From Andrena cerasifolii (lineage: Eukaryota; Arthropoda; Insecta; Hymenoptera; Andrenidae): DNA of 64,000 nucleotides. Shown here one piece after another: positions 48,653 to 60,892 of the stretch (position 1 is the first letter of the stretch; every line of letters begins with the position of its first letter). Under the pieces are notes generated by a model, which saw only the letters and a list, made by a program, of their open reading frames with translations, had not been told where the DNA came from and did no database searches. Location: the NCBI RefSeq assembly GCF_050908995.1, contig NC_135120.1, positions 20,659,433-20,723,432 of the forward strand, read 5' to 3'. The position numbers and the translations under genes are program-made.

Positions 48653-51600
48653 TACGGGCTGCATGTGAGGTAAAGTACAAAATACCGTGTCATGGGATCG
48701 ACTGCTTTTTCCCTGTTGCGCGAGGGTGCTCTGTCGCTCTCTTTCAACCTCCGCCCGCGATTTATGTACGCGGCGTTATGGCGCGCAATCATCGAGGAGG
48801 GAGCGAGCCAGCGGGAGGGTGAACGAGTCAACTGTTAACGATTTCGCCGGATTGTGTTTTCCTTGGCCCGCTCGGACCCTTTCATATTCCGCTGCCTCTG
48901 GGCCAGCGAGCACACTTCGTTAGCCGATCCACTCGCAGTTGTTTCCGAGCGCGAGCGAACTATGCGCTCCACCCCCTAAACAACCAGTACCTTTAACCCA
49001 CTTACAACCCCAAACGTGCCGTATACACGTATTCACTGGCGAAGTTGCCGGATGGTCGTTTTATACGGTGTCGCGGGGCTCTGGTGGTTCCCGCTAGCAG
49101 CGCGGTAAATATCCTCCGTGTCCCTTTGAAATATGAAATTCGTATATTACCCTGCGAGGCGGCTCAAGTGTCGCCACTAGCAAAGGAAATTAATTTCAGC
49201 GCTGTTGACCGTTTACTGCCCGCTAAGGTTCCTCGTTCCGTTGCAAAGATCCGTCGTTGTTAATTAATTCGTCGAGTATCTTGGCGCAAAAACCACCCTC
49301 TTGTGAAATAGAAATTTCAACGTCCGCCTCGTGCGCATTCGACAATCGGCCACAGCGAGACAGAGAGGGTAACCGCGCGGAGAGCAGGCCAATGGAAAAG
49401 AACATCGCCAGAGAAGGTTTCGGTCGAGATCATCGAGCGAAAGCGGGCACCGGGAGTCACAGCGTCATCCTCAGGAGCGAGAGCTGGCGAGGCAAGCTTG
49501 GAGGAGCAAGGGAAATGTACGATCGCCAGAGCAGAAGGGAGCGTAATTAGCTTTCCAGATTTTTTCTCTCCTCTTTTTTTTTTTCGACGGGTACACGCCG
49601 ACCGAACAGGGAACATTCGTATCCCAAGGGTGGACTGGTTACACGAGGAGATGCTCGATTCCTCGGATGCTCGCGTATAGGCACGCTAGCAAAAGGCTTC
49701 TGTAGCCGGTCCTCGGCGGCGTTGTCGCTGCCGCTGCCGATGCTGGCTGCATCCGCTGCCTCTTCAGGCCCTCCGTGAGAGGGATCCGTCGACAGTCGGC
49801 GCACAAAGCTTATTATGCCGGCTTGGCTCTCTTCACGGCCGAAGAGGGTGGGCTCGTGCTCGCTGTGCCATGGTACAAGTTAAGTTGATGCCACTCGACG
49901 AACATCCTTCCTGTCTACATCCTCGATTCGGCTGCGAACCATCTTCCCGCGCTGCCTTCTTACTCGCCTCTCTCTGTACCTCTCCTCCCGCGCTGCTCTC
50001 ACGCTGTCTGTTCCCTATTTTCGCGTTGCTTCGCCTACTCCTTTTGGCCCCTACCCGTGCGATCTTCTCCTTTTGCAGCGTGCGCCACCGTTCCCAGTGG
50101 CTCTCGTCGCGTGCACGCTTCTTTCAGATAGACGCCTCAATGCTGGAGCAACGTAACTGGATTTGAAAGTCGGCGAAGCGGCCTGCAATTCTGAAAAGGA
50201 TGTTGGGGATGTCTGAATTTTAATTTATAATTCAATTATATTAGTAATTTTAATGGATCGGTCTGCGTTGATATTGCTGCGAGTCACTGGTATTATTTAT
50301 TGGAAGCTGATGGTTTTCCTCCCCCTGTGGCGGATGATTCCTGGGACTTGATTCGACTTTTCGGAATTCGGGGTGAACGGGTGATGAACGACGGGCAAAG
50401 TTATTCGCGCGGCGAGCGTCGATCGACAAATGGCATGTCAACAAACTTCCACCATTATTTACAGGCATTATCGCATGGAGCGTGCGTAAACAGGGATATT
50501 TGGCCTGGGCTACGTAGCGTGACGAAAATCGCCCGCCGACAAATCACCGGCGATGGCAGAACGCGGAAAAAACCTCAACTAAATTTGCTTGTCTTTTAGC
50601 GGGTAAATACTTTTCCCATCGCCCAGCCGCCGACGCTTTGTTTGCACAGCGACGTGTCAATCAAATGAGTCGCTCCTCGATAAACGTTATTACATGCATG
50701 GATGTTTATTCACCAAATTGTGTACACTACAAGAATCATGTAACATAATACATTCGCTTGTACCAAACTAGCCGTACAAATATCGGTAACACGTTGATGG
50801 CTTTCGTGTCGAAACCAGTCGCCCCCTTCAATCCAGCGCATCAATATTAATAATGTCCATAAATATCACAGGCAATAATTTCAAAAGAAAAGGGCGAATA
50901 AAAACAACACCAGGGCGAAACATCTATTCAGTTTGTCACGCCAAAAGTCAGTGAACTGTTTACAATGGAAGCTCGTGTAGATAAATTAAAACTGAGTCAC
51001 AGAGTCCAAGAAGGATCCACGAAAGAAACTGATTCCTCAGCTTCGAATAATCTCCGTTCTTCGTTCTTCCCTTTAGAGAATCTCTCTCATCCATAAAAGA
51101 AAGAAACACGACAATAAGAAAAGGCACTATTCAAATTCACTTGGTCTCCGATTCTTCGCCATTGAACATCGCATCCAACGATTCGAACGTAGCTCTTCCT
51201 CGACCTCGCGGATGAGTCGTCACGCGAGTACGCGTCGGACGTACGTTCCTCGAGGACGTGTAAGGAGAAAGGGAAGATCGTACGCAAAAGGGAGAGTAAG
51301 ATACGGGGAAACTGGGAGAAACAATTCGGCGGCGGATGGTGTGCCGCAGAGCTCTGTGGCTCGACTGATCGCCTACCACCTCGAAAACCCTTATATAGGC
51401 TTCCCCGAATTTTGTGGTCCACTTAACTAGAAAACCTGGTGCTTATCCGACTCCGGAGCCGCTGCAAAATTACACGCTTCGGCTTATCAAGCCGTGAAAC
51501 TGGTATTAAGCGTCAGACGAACGAACGCGCGGACGCTCCTGCACGCGCGCGAGGAGCCTTCGCCGGGAATGCACCAGTAAGCTCGTTTCCTAGGGTTCCT

Positions 51601-53253
51601 GTATAACTATATACACGGATATCGTTCACCTGACCGACCACCCTGACTTTTCGATCGGGAACGTTCCGTCCGTGCCGAATCGACCGTCCCCGTTGCGAAC
51701 GGACGCCCTCCACGACCCCATTCACCCTCTGCCGACCCCTCAGCACAACTTGGCCGAGTGATTTTTTTTTAATTCCAGACCTCCATGGTTGCTGGGTGGC
51801 GCGTCAACATCGTACAAATCGATCACGTCTCCTCAAGATGCGGAGGAAGGATTTCGCGAGAACATCCTGAGAATCTGTGGGAAACTTGCGAGGTTGGGGA
51901 TGAAGTGCTTCGTGCGTGGAAGAAGAGGCAAAGATCATGGAAATTAATCTAAAGATTGCTAAAATGGGATACTGTATTTTAGTTAACTGTTAACTTGCCT
52001 TATCTTAAGCCTAAGCCAACAGCACAACATTCTAGGCTTGTAATGTCACGGATACTTCTCTCTGGTAAACACCTCACCCTATTACTAAAACTCAAGCAAT
52101 TTGATAACACTGCAACGCAGCGTATGACTCTTGATTGTAAATGAATGTCATTTAAGTAGCACCGTGAGAAGCCACGACTGGCACAAAAGAGAAAGCAACG
52201 TAATTCCGACTGCACAGGCGAACGAGGAACACACCGTCGCGTCGGGTGAATTTTGTGGCACGCGAGGCGTGCATTTCGCGCTACACGCGTCCTCGCCGCT
52301 TTGAAACGGCACGCGCGCGTTTCCCTCGCCGTGCGGAACGCACTGGCTCTGGAATGCCGGTAAACGCGGGTGTCACAGTAATTAATTTCCCTCAAATTAC
52401 TCGAGAAACTGCGGAGGAAATCGAGTAGACGCCAGGCGCTCGCGTCACCCGCGAGTCAAATTACAATGCGAGCAATGTCGGTTAAATGATCGAGCTTAAT
52501 CGAGACGCGCCCTCCCGCCGGCTAATTTGCATCGACGCCACGCCTCTGGGGACGAAATCTTTCGTCCTCCAACTGGAATTTTCTCGCGTGCATCGCGATC
52601 CCGATCCCTCGTAAATGCATATTCCAGGAATAAACGGGGGACGATAGGGGGAGGTGTTTCAAGCGAGGCAGCATCGTCTTCGATCAGACGATACTCGGTA
52701 TCCAGCCGTGAAAAGAAAGTTTCAACCTCGTATCGAAAACAAAGGGACAAAAGGGTAAGGGTGGAACGACGGGAATGGCAATAAGGCGGATGAGAAAACG
52801 GGAAACAGAAACAGATGCCAGAATTCTTCTCGCCTGGCTTCACCCCCATCGATTCAACCTCGACAATGGCCCAGCACCGAGAAGACTTCTTCTCTACTTC
52901 TCTCGAAAGATTTTCCCTTCGCCGGCTAATCTTCTTTGGCCGACACTCGATTGGACCCTATGGGAACTTTCGCGAAATTCCAGAATGGAGGGTTGCTGAA
53001 TCGTGACGAGTACAAGTGGACTCTTTACTTGGATGTGTGATTTGCGCGTTTTGAATGAATTTAGAAACGCGGTAGCGTCTCGACGCCAAGTACATGAGAG
53101 ACACCATGTATATGTCGACTGTCGCTACCGCTATCATTTAATCGTCGCACGGCTAATCCAAACTAACCTGAAACTTATTTCATTAATATATCACGCCTGC
53201 AATATTTTCTAAATTTAAAGGCATTTTTTATGTAAACCGCATATAAGCTTTCG
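48653..53253. other. GC-rich host DNA, no confirmed gene
   Basis: CpG-rich unique DNA with an AT-rich part at 50640-51000. Splice-like segments are the terminal candidates at 50079-50166 (VRHRSQWLSSRARFFQIDAS and stop) and 51779-51952 (listed). Other frames (49317-49616, 52000-52395, 52496-52849) are overlapped by open frames on the opposite strand. Confidence 0.4.
51779..51952 (+). CDS. Candidate terminal coding exon
   Basis: An acceptor with a long T run (TTTTTTTTTAATTCCAG) ends at 51778. From there one frame is open for 57 codons to TAA, reading TSMVAGWRVNIVQIDHVSSR and later ENLWETCEVGDEVLRAWKKR. The mix of charged and aromatic residues looks like protein. No polyadenylation signal AATAAA was seen soon after the stop. 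A 57-codon opening is not rare by chance, so the claim rests mainly on the acceptor and composition. Confidence 0.22.
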   Translation, partial: TSMVAGWRVNIVQIDHVSSRCGGRISREHPENLWETCEVGDEVLRAWKKRQRSWKLI

Positions 53254-53489
53254 AATAAGACCACATTCAATAAAATCGGTCCACGCATAACAGAGATATC
53301 GTAATATCGTCTCATGAATCAGTCGAAAACGGTAGGATTTTTCTTCTGATTCTTCTTCTTCTTATTCTCCAAATAAGACCAAATTCAATAAAATCGGTCC
53401 ACGCATAACAGAGATATCGTAATATCGTCTCATGAATCAGTCGGAAACGGTAGGATTTTTCTTCTGATTCTTCTTCTTCTTATTCTCCA
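53254..53489 (+). repeat. Two-unit 118-bp tandem duplication
   Basis: Bases 53254-53371 and 53372-53489 are nearly identical; the few differences include ACCACATTC against ACCAAATTC and CGAAAACGG against CGGAAACGG. Each unit holds AAAATCGGTCCACGCATAAC and a TTCTTCTTCTT run. The phrase AATCGGTCCA also occurs inside the element at 33127-33683, so the unit may derive from transposon sequence. Few changes mean a recent duplication. Confidence 0.92.
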
Positions 53490-53929
53490 ACCAAATTTTG
53501 TCGACACAATACGTATACGCGTTACACGCACACCTTCAGCCAAGAGAAACTAACACATGTTTCGTTCGTCAATCGCTATCTTCACTATGCAATCTACTCC
53601 AAATTTTGACAGCTTACCGTCAAGTTGTAACCAAGTTATAAACGTGTTTTTACAAATATGTATCGTTGTACCATTGAATTGCAACCAAAGTGCAGTCTCA
53701 AACACAAGGTAAATTGCCGAAATTTGAATTGCGACATATTTGAATATCATCAAAGTGTTTTTTATTTGTATCTAAACTAAGGATTTTATGTATATATAGA
53801 TAATCGAAGCGTAAAATGATGCTGTGACTAAATTTATCCTTAATTCTGTCTCGTGATAATTTGTAAGTTATAATATTAAAAATTATCTGAAGTCATTCCC
53901 TATGCAAATTATCTTTGTAAAAAGAAGTG
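53490..53929. other. AT-rich DNA, nothing recognised
   Basis: AT-rich sequence between the tandem duplication and the next element, probably repeat-derived. It has no ends or coding signal. Confidence 0.35.
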
Positions 53930-54320
53930 AGATCTCCATATAAAAACTTCAAAAAAGTAAAAAAATAGGCCCAGTACATGAAATCAAATAAATCACAAAA
54001 GAATAGAAGATAATAATAATTAGCATATAAAAAAAAGATGTGAAATCAAAATGAGCTGCAAGTACAGAAAGATGCTTTCCAACTGCGCTTAAGATGACAA
54101 CTACATACACACAGCTAAAATGCTGTGTTCATACATTCCATTACCCATATCGCGGACATTTTAATATATATAATGCGAAGATAAAATGTAACATCTAGAC
54201 ATTTGCCTATCCTTTTCTTATTTGCTAATTATTATTTTCTTCTATTCTTTTGTGATTTATTTGATTTCGTGTACTTCGCGAAATTTTTTTACTTTCTTGA
54301 AGTTTTTTTATGGAGATATG
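53930..54320. mobile_element. Family D element with ~100-bp inverted arms
   Basis: GATCTCCATATAAAAACTTC at the left faces GAAGTTTTTTTATGGAGATA at the right. The arms stay complementary for about 100 bases, through GAAATCAAATAAATCACAAA and AGAATAGAAGATAATAATAA. The interior has ATTACCCATATCGCGGACAT, shared with the inverted partial copy at 13940-14150. No coding frame. A non-autonomous element. Confidence 0.88.
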
Positions 54321-57300
54321 CTATTCTACGATGTTTCTTTAAGCTTTAGATGAATGAAATAGCTGTTTCTTGTTTGCTGCTGATGTTGGAAGTAATCGGT
54401 ATTCGTTGAATAGGAAGAGTTCTGTTACTTTTTATTTTTCAGATACTCTTTCTATGAAATCACTGTGAACGTTCGTTTCTAAAGATTCACTCGATACAGA
54501 GGGCTTGGTTCGAGCTCCTAGGACGCACAAGTCCATGATTTAGCATAAATATATTTGAGAGCTTCGTATCTGGCGGTCGGAAAATTCCCTGTTTATATTA
54601 AGATTTCGCGAGAACAGACACGCGAATCGTACGAGCCGTAACTTAACGACAGTTTAGCCGCGTTACGCGTCGACGGTGACATATTTATTTCTCACGCGTG
54701 ACGTTGCCACTACCGCAGCCACGAGGGTTGCTGGATTGATCCGTGCCAGCCCTGGCTTGCGAAATGACACGCGATATTCGTGAACGCCCGTCAAAAGCGG
54801 GGAACAGAAGGATACGCGGGCGGCGTGACTCTCGGGGAACGTGTGAAATGACGGCTGCGAAATTCGATGGAAACAATTTGCCGCCTAAGACGAATACCGC
54901 CAACGCCAGCCTCCTTCTTTTTAACGCAGAATCCGCTGGAACTTCATAATGGAATCCTGTTGTTCATATAAAAACGATTCGTCCCTGTGGCTTCTCTCGA
55001 GGGTCGTCTTCCGAAAGCACTCGGGTTTACTTCGAGGGACTATGAACTCTCGAAAGGCTCGGAATATATCCTTAGATCGCGAGGCAGGTGCAACGCGTCA
55101 AACTTATTCACGACGCCCATTAGTATCGAATTCATGATCAACTTCGACAAAGGCAAAGTCGTAAGGTTACACAGAGACACATGTTTCATTGTGCCGGAAC
55201 AACTGCGCCGGTTAAATCACTGTTTCACTCGAGCTCCGTCGCAAAACGCTCGCATACGAGCGTGCTGGTGCACGTACGCGTCCCATAACGAACCCCAAGC
55301 CATCTTTCAGCAACGACCACGCTGCCATCCAGCCGACACTCAGCCGCAAATGTAATTACAGCCGTTTAAGCCGTCTCTATTGTGTGTCGAACGCTTGACT
55401 TGGCGAACGGCGCGCACCACCCGCCGTAGAACGTACGGAAACCGGAGGAGGAACGGAACCAGGGGTGGTTCGGGGCCTGTAGGACGCGGCCGAAGGGGAT
55501 TTCTGGCCACTTCTGGTCACGTGCATCGCTCCGTCGAGTTGAAATCGATGCCGCCAGCCACCCACGGCCCGTTCTCACGTCGGCCTTTCTTCCCGCACAG
55601 CTTCCAGGGGCATATCGCGTAATACTTTGCCGTTTAATCTGCTTTCGACGCCTCAGCCTGCTCGAGGAGAGCATCCCCTAGCTCGCTGATACTTGGGGAT
55701 CAAGTGTTTCATTCGGGAATCCTCGTGGAGCGACCTGTATACACACTTGCGATGAATTCAAGCCTTTACGAAGGGTGTCATCAATACACGGGGCTTAAAG
55801 TTTGAAAGACATAGAACGGCTGTTCCTTGAGGGACCGTTTCTTCTTCGAGGCGCGACTAATAAGGTTCGCTCTTCCGCGGATGAGCTTCACCTTCGTGTA
55901 CCGAATAGATTAGTTGAAACAATCAGTGTCCTAATGCCACTGTTCGAAGCATCGTTACCCATTTACAGCCCCTCGGATGGAACACCGGCATCCACCAAAG
56001 TACGGAGCCACCGAGCCGTCAGGAATCCCCGAGCAGCCTGAAAAGAGCGACCAATGCGCACCGCTCGACCCTGTGCACGCGCGAGTAGCGACAGTCCGTT
56101 GATCCTCCCGCAAGTGGCCGTCGGAACGTTCGTCAAGACACCGCCAAAGCCACGATTCTGCTGCGCGTCGTTGCTTTACGGTCGCAGCACCGAGCACGCG
56201 TCCAGTGCGCCGGCAGAGGTAAGTGCCCGGCTAGCACGAGTCCGTACACAGCTCGTACAAGTTGTACACATTGTGAACGCGCGCTGCGGAGCAATTGCCG
56301 TGGCGTAGGAGGGAGCGTGGCGCAACCCCCGCCTCGTTATTAATGGCAATACAAATCTCGAGAGTCATCGAGCGCTCTTCAATCTGAATGCCTTCTGCTC
56401 GTGACGTCACGTGAAATCCGCGGCTTCCCTTCTTTCTTCGTTACCTTAACCACCCCCCTCGCGATCTCCCTCCTTCTCGCCCACACCCCTCGCCACCTCT
56501 GTCTCGTACCCTGCCATCCCCTTTCTCGCCAGAAGTTTGTTGTGTTTTTATTCCCGTTGAATGAGTCAATCGCTTCGGCTTTGCATCCGTGGCTGCACAA
56601 GTACCCGCGGCCCCAATAGGAGCACTCGAGGCACCGCGCAACGCGCCGCCACGCATAGAACAGGGAAAGAAACCGGCGAGGACAGAGGGAGGGGAGGATA
56701 GTAGGGTGCAAGGGGTGGGGTCTTCAATTAACTTCCCTGATTACATCTCGTGCCCACATGTGGTGGCACTTTTGAAGTCTCTCGCGCCGCGTGCGCCGAC
56801 CGCCGTTCAAATTGTTTAATTGCGTCGCATTAACTTTTTCCTTTCTTCCCTTCCTTTCTTCCTCCTGGCTAGCAGGCCACCCTTGGCCCTTGGATGTCGA
56901 CGCTGCGGGGGTCTTCTTTTCCGTCGACTCGCTCGTAGAACGGAGGTGGAGGAGCAGCAGCTTCGGGTGTCGCGAATAGGAGGAGCTACTTTCGTCACGC
57001 AAGGCAATCCATTTCTGTTAGGATGAATGTTGGACATCGCGCAACGACGAGCTTTTTAACACCGAGAATAATCCTCCATCTGTAGTTTTCGTGAGCATTG
57101 TAATATAGGTACTAAATACAGCGCTTCTAGGTTTGCTGCATTTCTTTTAACTGAAGCTTGTAACAATATATATAATATCATAAACCAGCATCTAACCAGT
57201 GTGTCGACCTTCTATTTAACCCCCAACAATGAAGAAGATCCTTGCGATTATGTGGATGGTGTAGGTCGGATCGTTTTAAAATCATTGAATAATAAACATC

Positions 57301-60300
57301 CGTCTCCAACGATTCCATACAAGCGCAGGAATCCGACAGGAGGTAGCCAAAGCAATTCGCAATGCGAGTCAATTTGACAGACGACCAGCGGCGATGATTC
57401 CCAGCCATAAAGAAGGCATCATTCCCGATCCATAAGGGTGTCCCTTTAGTTCCGGGCAACGTGGCGGGCCTCTCTGTTACCGTGAATCGAATGATAATGA
57501 GATTGTTTGACGGCGTCGCTCGGTGACCTGGGTGGCCACCACCCCGGAGGCCATCCTCCACGCAGGCCATCCGCCGGGGTGTATGCACATGCACAGGTAT
57601 TCACCGTCAACACCGTTCCGCGCGGGTGTATGTACACGCGTGCACGTTGGCCTGGCGTACACCTGAAACTATGGTATCTCCACGGTCCATAATGCGAGCC
57701 AGCAGTGCATTGGGCGTCAGTAACGAGATGCAGGAAGTGCGGGCTAGAGTTCTCTGGGGAGCAGCGACTGTGCCTAGGTCCGTGGACGTTCCCCACACGA
57801 GCTAGGTGAACAGAGGAGGCGAATGGAGGATGCCTGGAGGAGAACAGAGGATCGAAGCGAGAAATAGAGAGAATTAGGTGAGGGATGGGAGAGGGTGGCG
57901 AGAGCCGGGAGGTGGTATGGGCGACCGGGCGGGGAGAGAGGGTGACGAGGAAGATGGATGGACGGACAGATGGCTAGATGGATAGGCAGATATAGACAGA
58001 CCGAGCGGGACAGAGCGAGAGAAATAGAGGGACACGGAGAGGGAGTGGAATGCAGGTTGCAAGCATGGCTGTATGGTACTACCCTCTTGCCCGAGGGCGA
58101 GGGTGAGGTCGAGGGTCGAGGGCACTGATATCCGCCCGAATGACTGCCACGTAATCACCGGCTAATTATCCGATAGATACCCGGGAGCTCTGCCGATGCC
58201 CGGCGTCAGCCACAGCCACGCTCCCGTGTGCACAGAATAGTGGAGGCTTGGTGGTGAGGGGGGCGGAGAGTATGGCAAAGGGAGGCGAACCGAGGAACGG
58301 GAGCAAAGCGGAGAGGAATACTGCCAATATGGCGAATATCGGCGGATTCCATGGAACGAGCAGTTCGCATATCTCTCCAACGCCCTCTGGCCCCTCTCTG
58401 CATGCCGCTCTCCATTTCGCTCCGTCCTTCGGCGACATCCCTGGATATCAATCCCACTGGCGAATGTCAATATCGAGGCTGGTATGTAACGATCAGTAGG
58501 TTGGGTTAGGCTAGCTCTGCATCTGTTTAACACCGCCGACAGGCAGTTTTCTTTTGGCCGTTTCTCGCACAATCGGCAGAGTTCCTCGATGGCTGATGGA
58601 CTGGGGTAGTTAGAGGTTCGAGAGAACGAAGCCGAGGTTTAATTGACTGGATGAAATATTTCTTTTTTCTGAGCAGGTGGGTCCGAGTTTTACTGAAGTT
58701 TATGCAGGTTGAAGAGGTATGAACCATTGGATGAAATTACAATTCAATCTGTGGATAAATGGGCTGCATAGATGTATTAAGATTTTATGCAACGAGACAG
58801 AGAGAATTAAGAAGTAAGACCTTACCTCGAGGAAAATATCGAAGCTGATTACCTATGTCGCTTCATTAACGGAAGCAAGGTCATTAATCGCCCCCCTAGG
58901 GACTTCTATTGAGGTTCGCAGAGCCACGGTGTGCAAACAAAACGGCGTCGATGCTAAATTCATCCCCGAACACTATGCACGCCCGCACTGTTTATTCCAA
59001 ACACGAGAATTTCAATTACCCTATGCTCCGGTATACGGCCCGGTATGATTTCGTGGTCATTGATCGACAAATAATCTCGTTACCGGATGTTACTTTCAGA
59101 TATCGAATCACCGATCCTCGCACATGTATTAAATAATTATTAATTCGACGGCCAGCGGGTAATATCGCGGATAGCGCAATGAAATGCGTAATAGCGCCTG
59201 AAGCAATGATTCCGTTTCAGCAGCATCGTACAGAAACGTCCCGCTTCCGTCGAAGCAACATCGTGCCAACGAAAAAGGCACAAAGACACGAACCTAGCTC
59301 CTCGAAGATAGTTAAAGAAATTCCATAAATCCTATCTCGGGAACAACATCGAAACCCATCTAAACGTATGCACCGTCAGACTCCACTGTTCCTCAACGTC
59401 ACTCGTCAAGCAGACAGTCTGCGAGGCCACAGGAAAGGCGTCGCAATTAGACCCGAGCTACTCCAATACCACTCCACCCAAGAACGCCCGAGTCCCAGCA
59501 GCCAGTATTCTATTACCTCGTAACACCGTCGAACAGAAGTTTCTCCCCGCTAACGATCTCGCGTATGGAAATCTCAGGCGTCCCGCCGTTTCGATAGCCC
59601 TATAACCACTACCCCCGACCGAGAGCATCGTCCTGCGATGCTCGTATGGCTCTCCTCGACCTCGATTCAGAGCGGTTAAAAGTCAGCAGCAGTTCGATGC
59701 GCCTCTTCCCCCTCGGCGTCGAGGGCCGAAGGGTCCGCGGAATAATTAGGTAACGGTATACACACAACGGAGGCGCATCGGCCTCTGCACCGTCCCATGT
59801 CCTAGATAACATCTAGATCCTGCTCGTCCTAAGCCTGACTGACGTTTCTGTGCGGGCTCCAAGCAGAGACTGTCCTCGTCATCGAGTGTCTCTCCCGAAA
59901 ACGATCCCGCCCGATCCCGTGCTGGGGCATTTTCTCGTCGAACGCCCCGCGTCTAAACTCACCCCTCCTTCTTAGCAGCGTTTCGCGTCCCACACCACCC
60001 TGCCGTGGCGACGACGAGGAAAAACACAATTCGCCACGTTTTTCGGGCCACGTGGCCCCCGCGACGACAATGCGGAGACGCCGATTCATCGCAGCGACAC
60101 GTAACAGATCTGGCCACGCACCGTTTGTTCCGAGTTTGTACAAGCATTTGTCACGGTTCGATAGGGTGAGCCCCCCTCGAGGCCTTGCACCGTTCAAAAG
60201 GATACACGGAAGGAGGACCACCGTAGCACGAGCCAGGAACGCTGCGCCTAAGGTAAGCCAGGGAGGTTTAACGAGTGTTTAATCGGTGGACGATTGAGGA

Positions 60301-60392
60301 ATCGTGTCAGCGGGTCCGAACTCCCGTTCATTTTGCTTTGTTGAATGTGGGAGGAAAGAATTTTTTCGGTTGGATTGAATTCGTTTTTAGCA
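54321..60392. other. Long GC-rich host stretch, one exon candidate
   Basis: Mostly CpG-rich unique DNA. A consensus donor (CAGAG then GTAAGTG) lies at 56219, after a possible acceptor at 56186. GC-rich frames around 55366-55674, 57446-57796 and 58162-58572 are open on both strands. Bases 57950-58000 carry a degenerate GGAT/GACA run. The short string GGTTGGGTTAGG near 58500 resembles insect telomere units but is isolated. The candidate at 59976-60252 is listed. Confidence 0.4.
59976..60252 (+). CDS. Candidate 277-nt internal exon
   Basis: An acceptor with a branch-like CTAAACT and a pyrimidine tract (CACCCCTCCTTCTTAG) ends at 59975. A near-consensus donor (AAG then GTAAGC) begins at 60253. 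One frame is open throughout: one leading base plus 92 codons, ending in phase 0. It reads SVSRPTPPCRGDDEEKHNSP at the start and FVPSLYKHLSRFDRVSPPRG further on, and is basic and without known domains. Frame 0 stops midway. The minus strand is also open over these bases (59829-60221), which lowers confidence. An alternative acceptor three bases later (TTAGCAG) keeps the same frame. Confidence 0.28.
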
Positions 60393-60604
60393 GGCCTTGA
60401 AAACGTTATTATAAAGATTTCGGTTCTTGAAAGAGTTATGAAGAATCTTTATTCTGAATAACTGTTATAAAGAACCTAAATATCGGACTATATAAGTATA
60501 AGTTACGGTTCCTATATAGCTCTATAACTTTTATTTTTTAGGTCCTATAACTTTTATTTTTTCGGTCCTATGTAAGTTACAAAGCGGTTATAGAACCGAT
60601 TCTT
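60393..60604 (+). mobile_element. Foldback family A, single-arm copy 2
   Basis: It matches the left arm of 42182-42588: GGCCTTGAAAACGTTATTAT, then GGTTCTTGAAAGAGTTATGA and TATAAGTATAAGTTACGGTT, then two 23-bp units and a short end. The second arm is absent. It is closer to the 42 kb copy than to the 5.8 kb copy. Confidence 0.88.
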
Positions 60605-60725
60605 GTAACGATTGTCTTATCCTTTATGAACATTTTAAACAGAATTTCATCAAGAAATTCAAATAATTGTAGAAGTTAAAGCAGCGAACTTAAGTGAGTA
60701 ACGGCCTCGCAGAGCGGTATTGGCA

Positions 60726-60892
60726 TAAGGCGAATGTCCCAATTTCTGCTCATTTAAGAGATTACTCGTCGGAAAGAAGGTGTAAAAAATTTGTTTGTGA
60801 TCAAAATTTGCAGAGTAATTGATTAATTCTTTAATAATAAATCAACCAATTCAAAAACTATTTAAGAAAGATAGTTCCAGATGTTTAACCAG
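60726..60892 (-). mobile_element. Fragment of family C element
   Basis: It matches the reverse complement of 25801-25968 closely: TAAGGCGAATGTCCCAATTT, AAATTTGTTTGTGATCAAAA and TAATAATAAATCAACCAATT are shared. It breaks off after ATGTTTAACC, so about 430 bases of the element are missing. Confidence 0.88.

Noticed and set aside
53254..53489. CRISPR-like repetition
   Set aside because: Only two directly adjoining units without spacers, in eukaryotic DNA.
58497..58512. Telomere-like GGTTGGGTTAGG
   Set aside because: A single short string, no TTAGG array.
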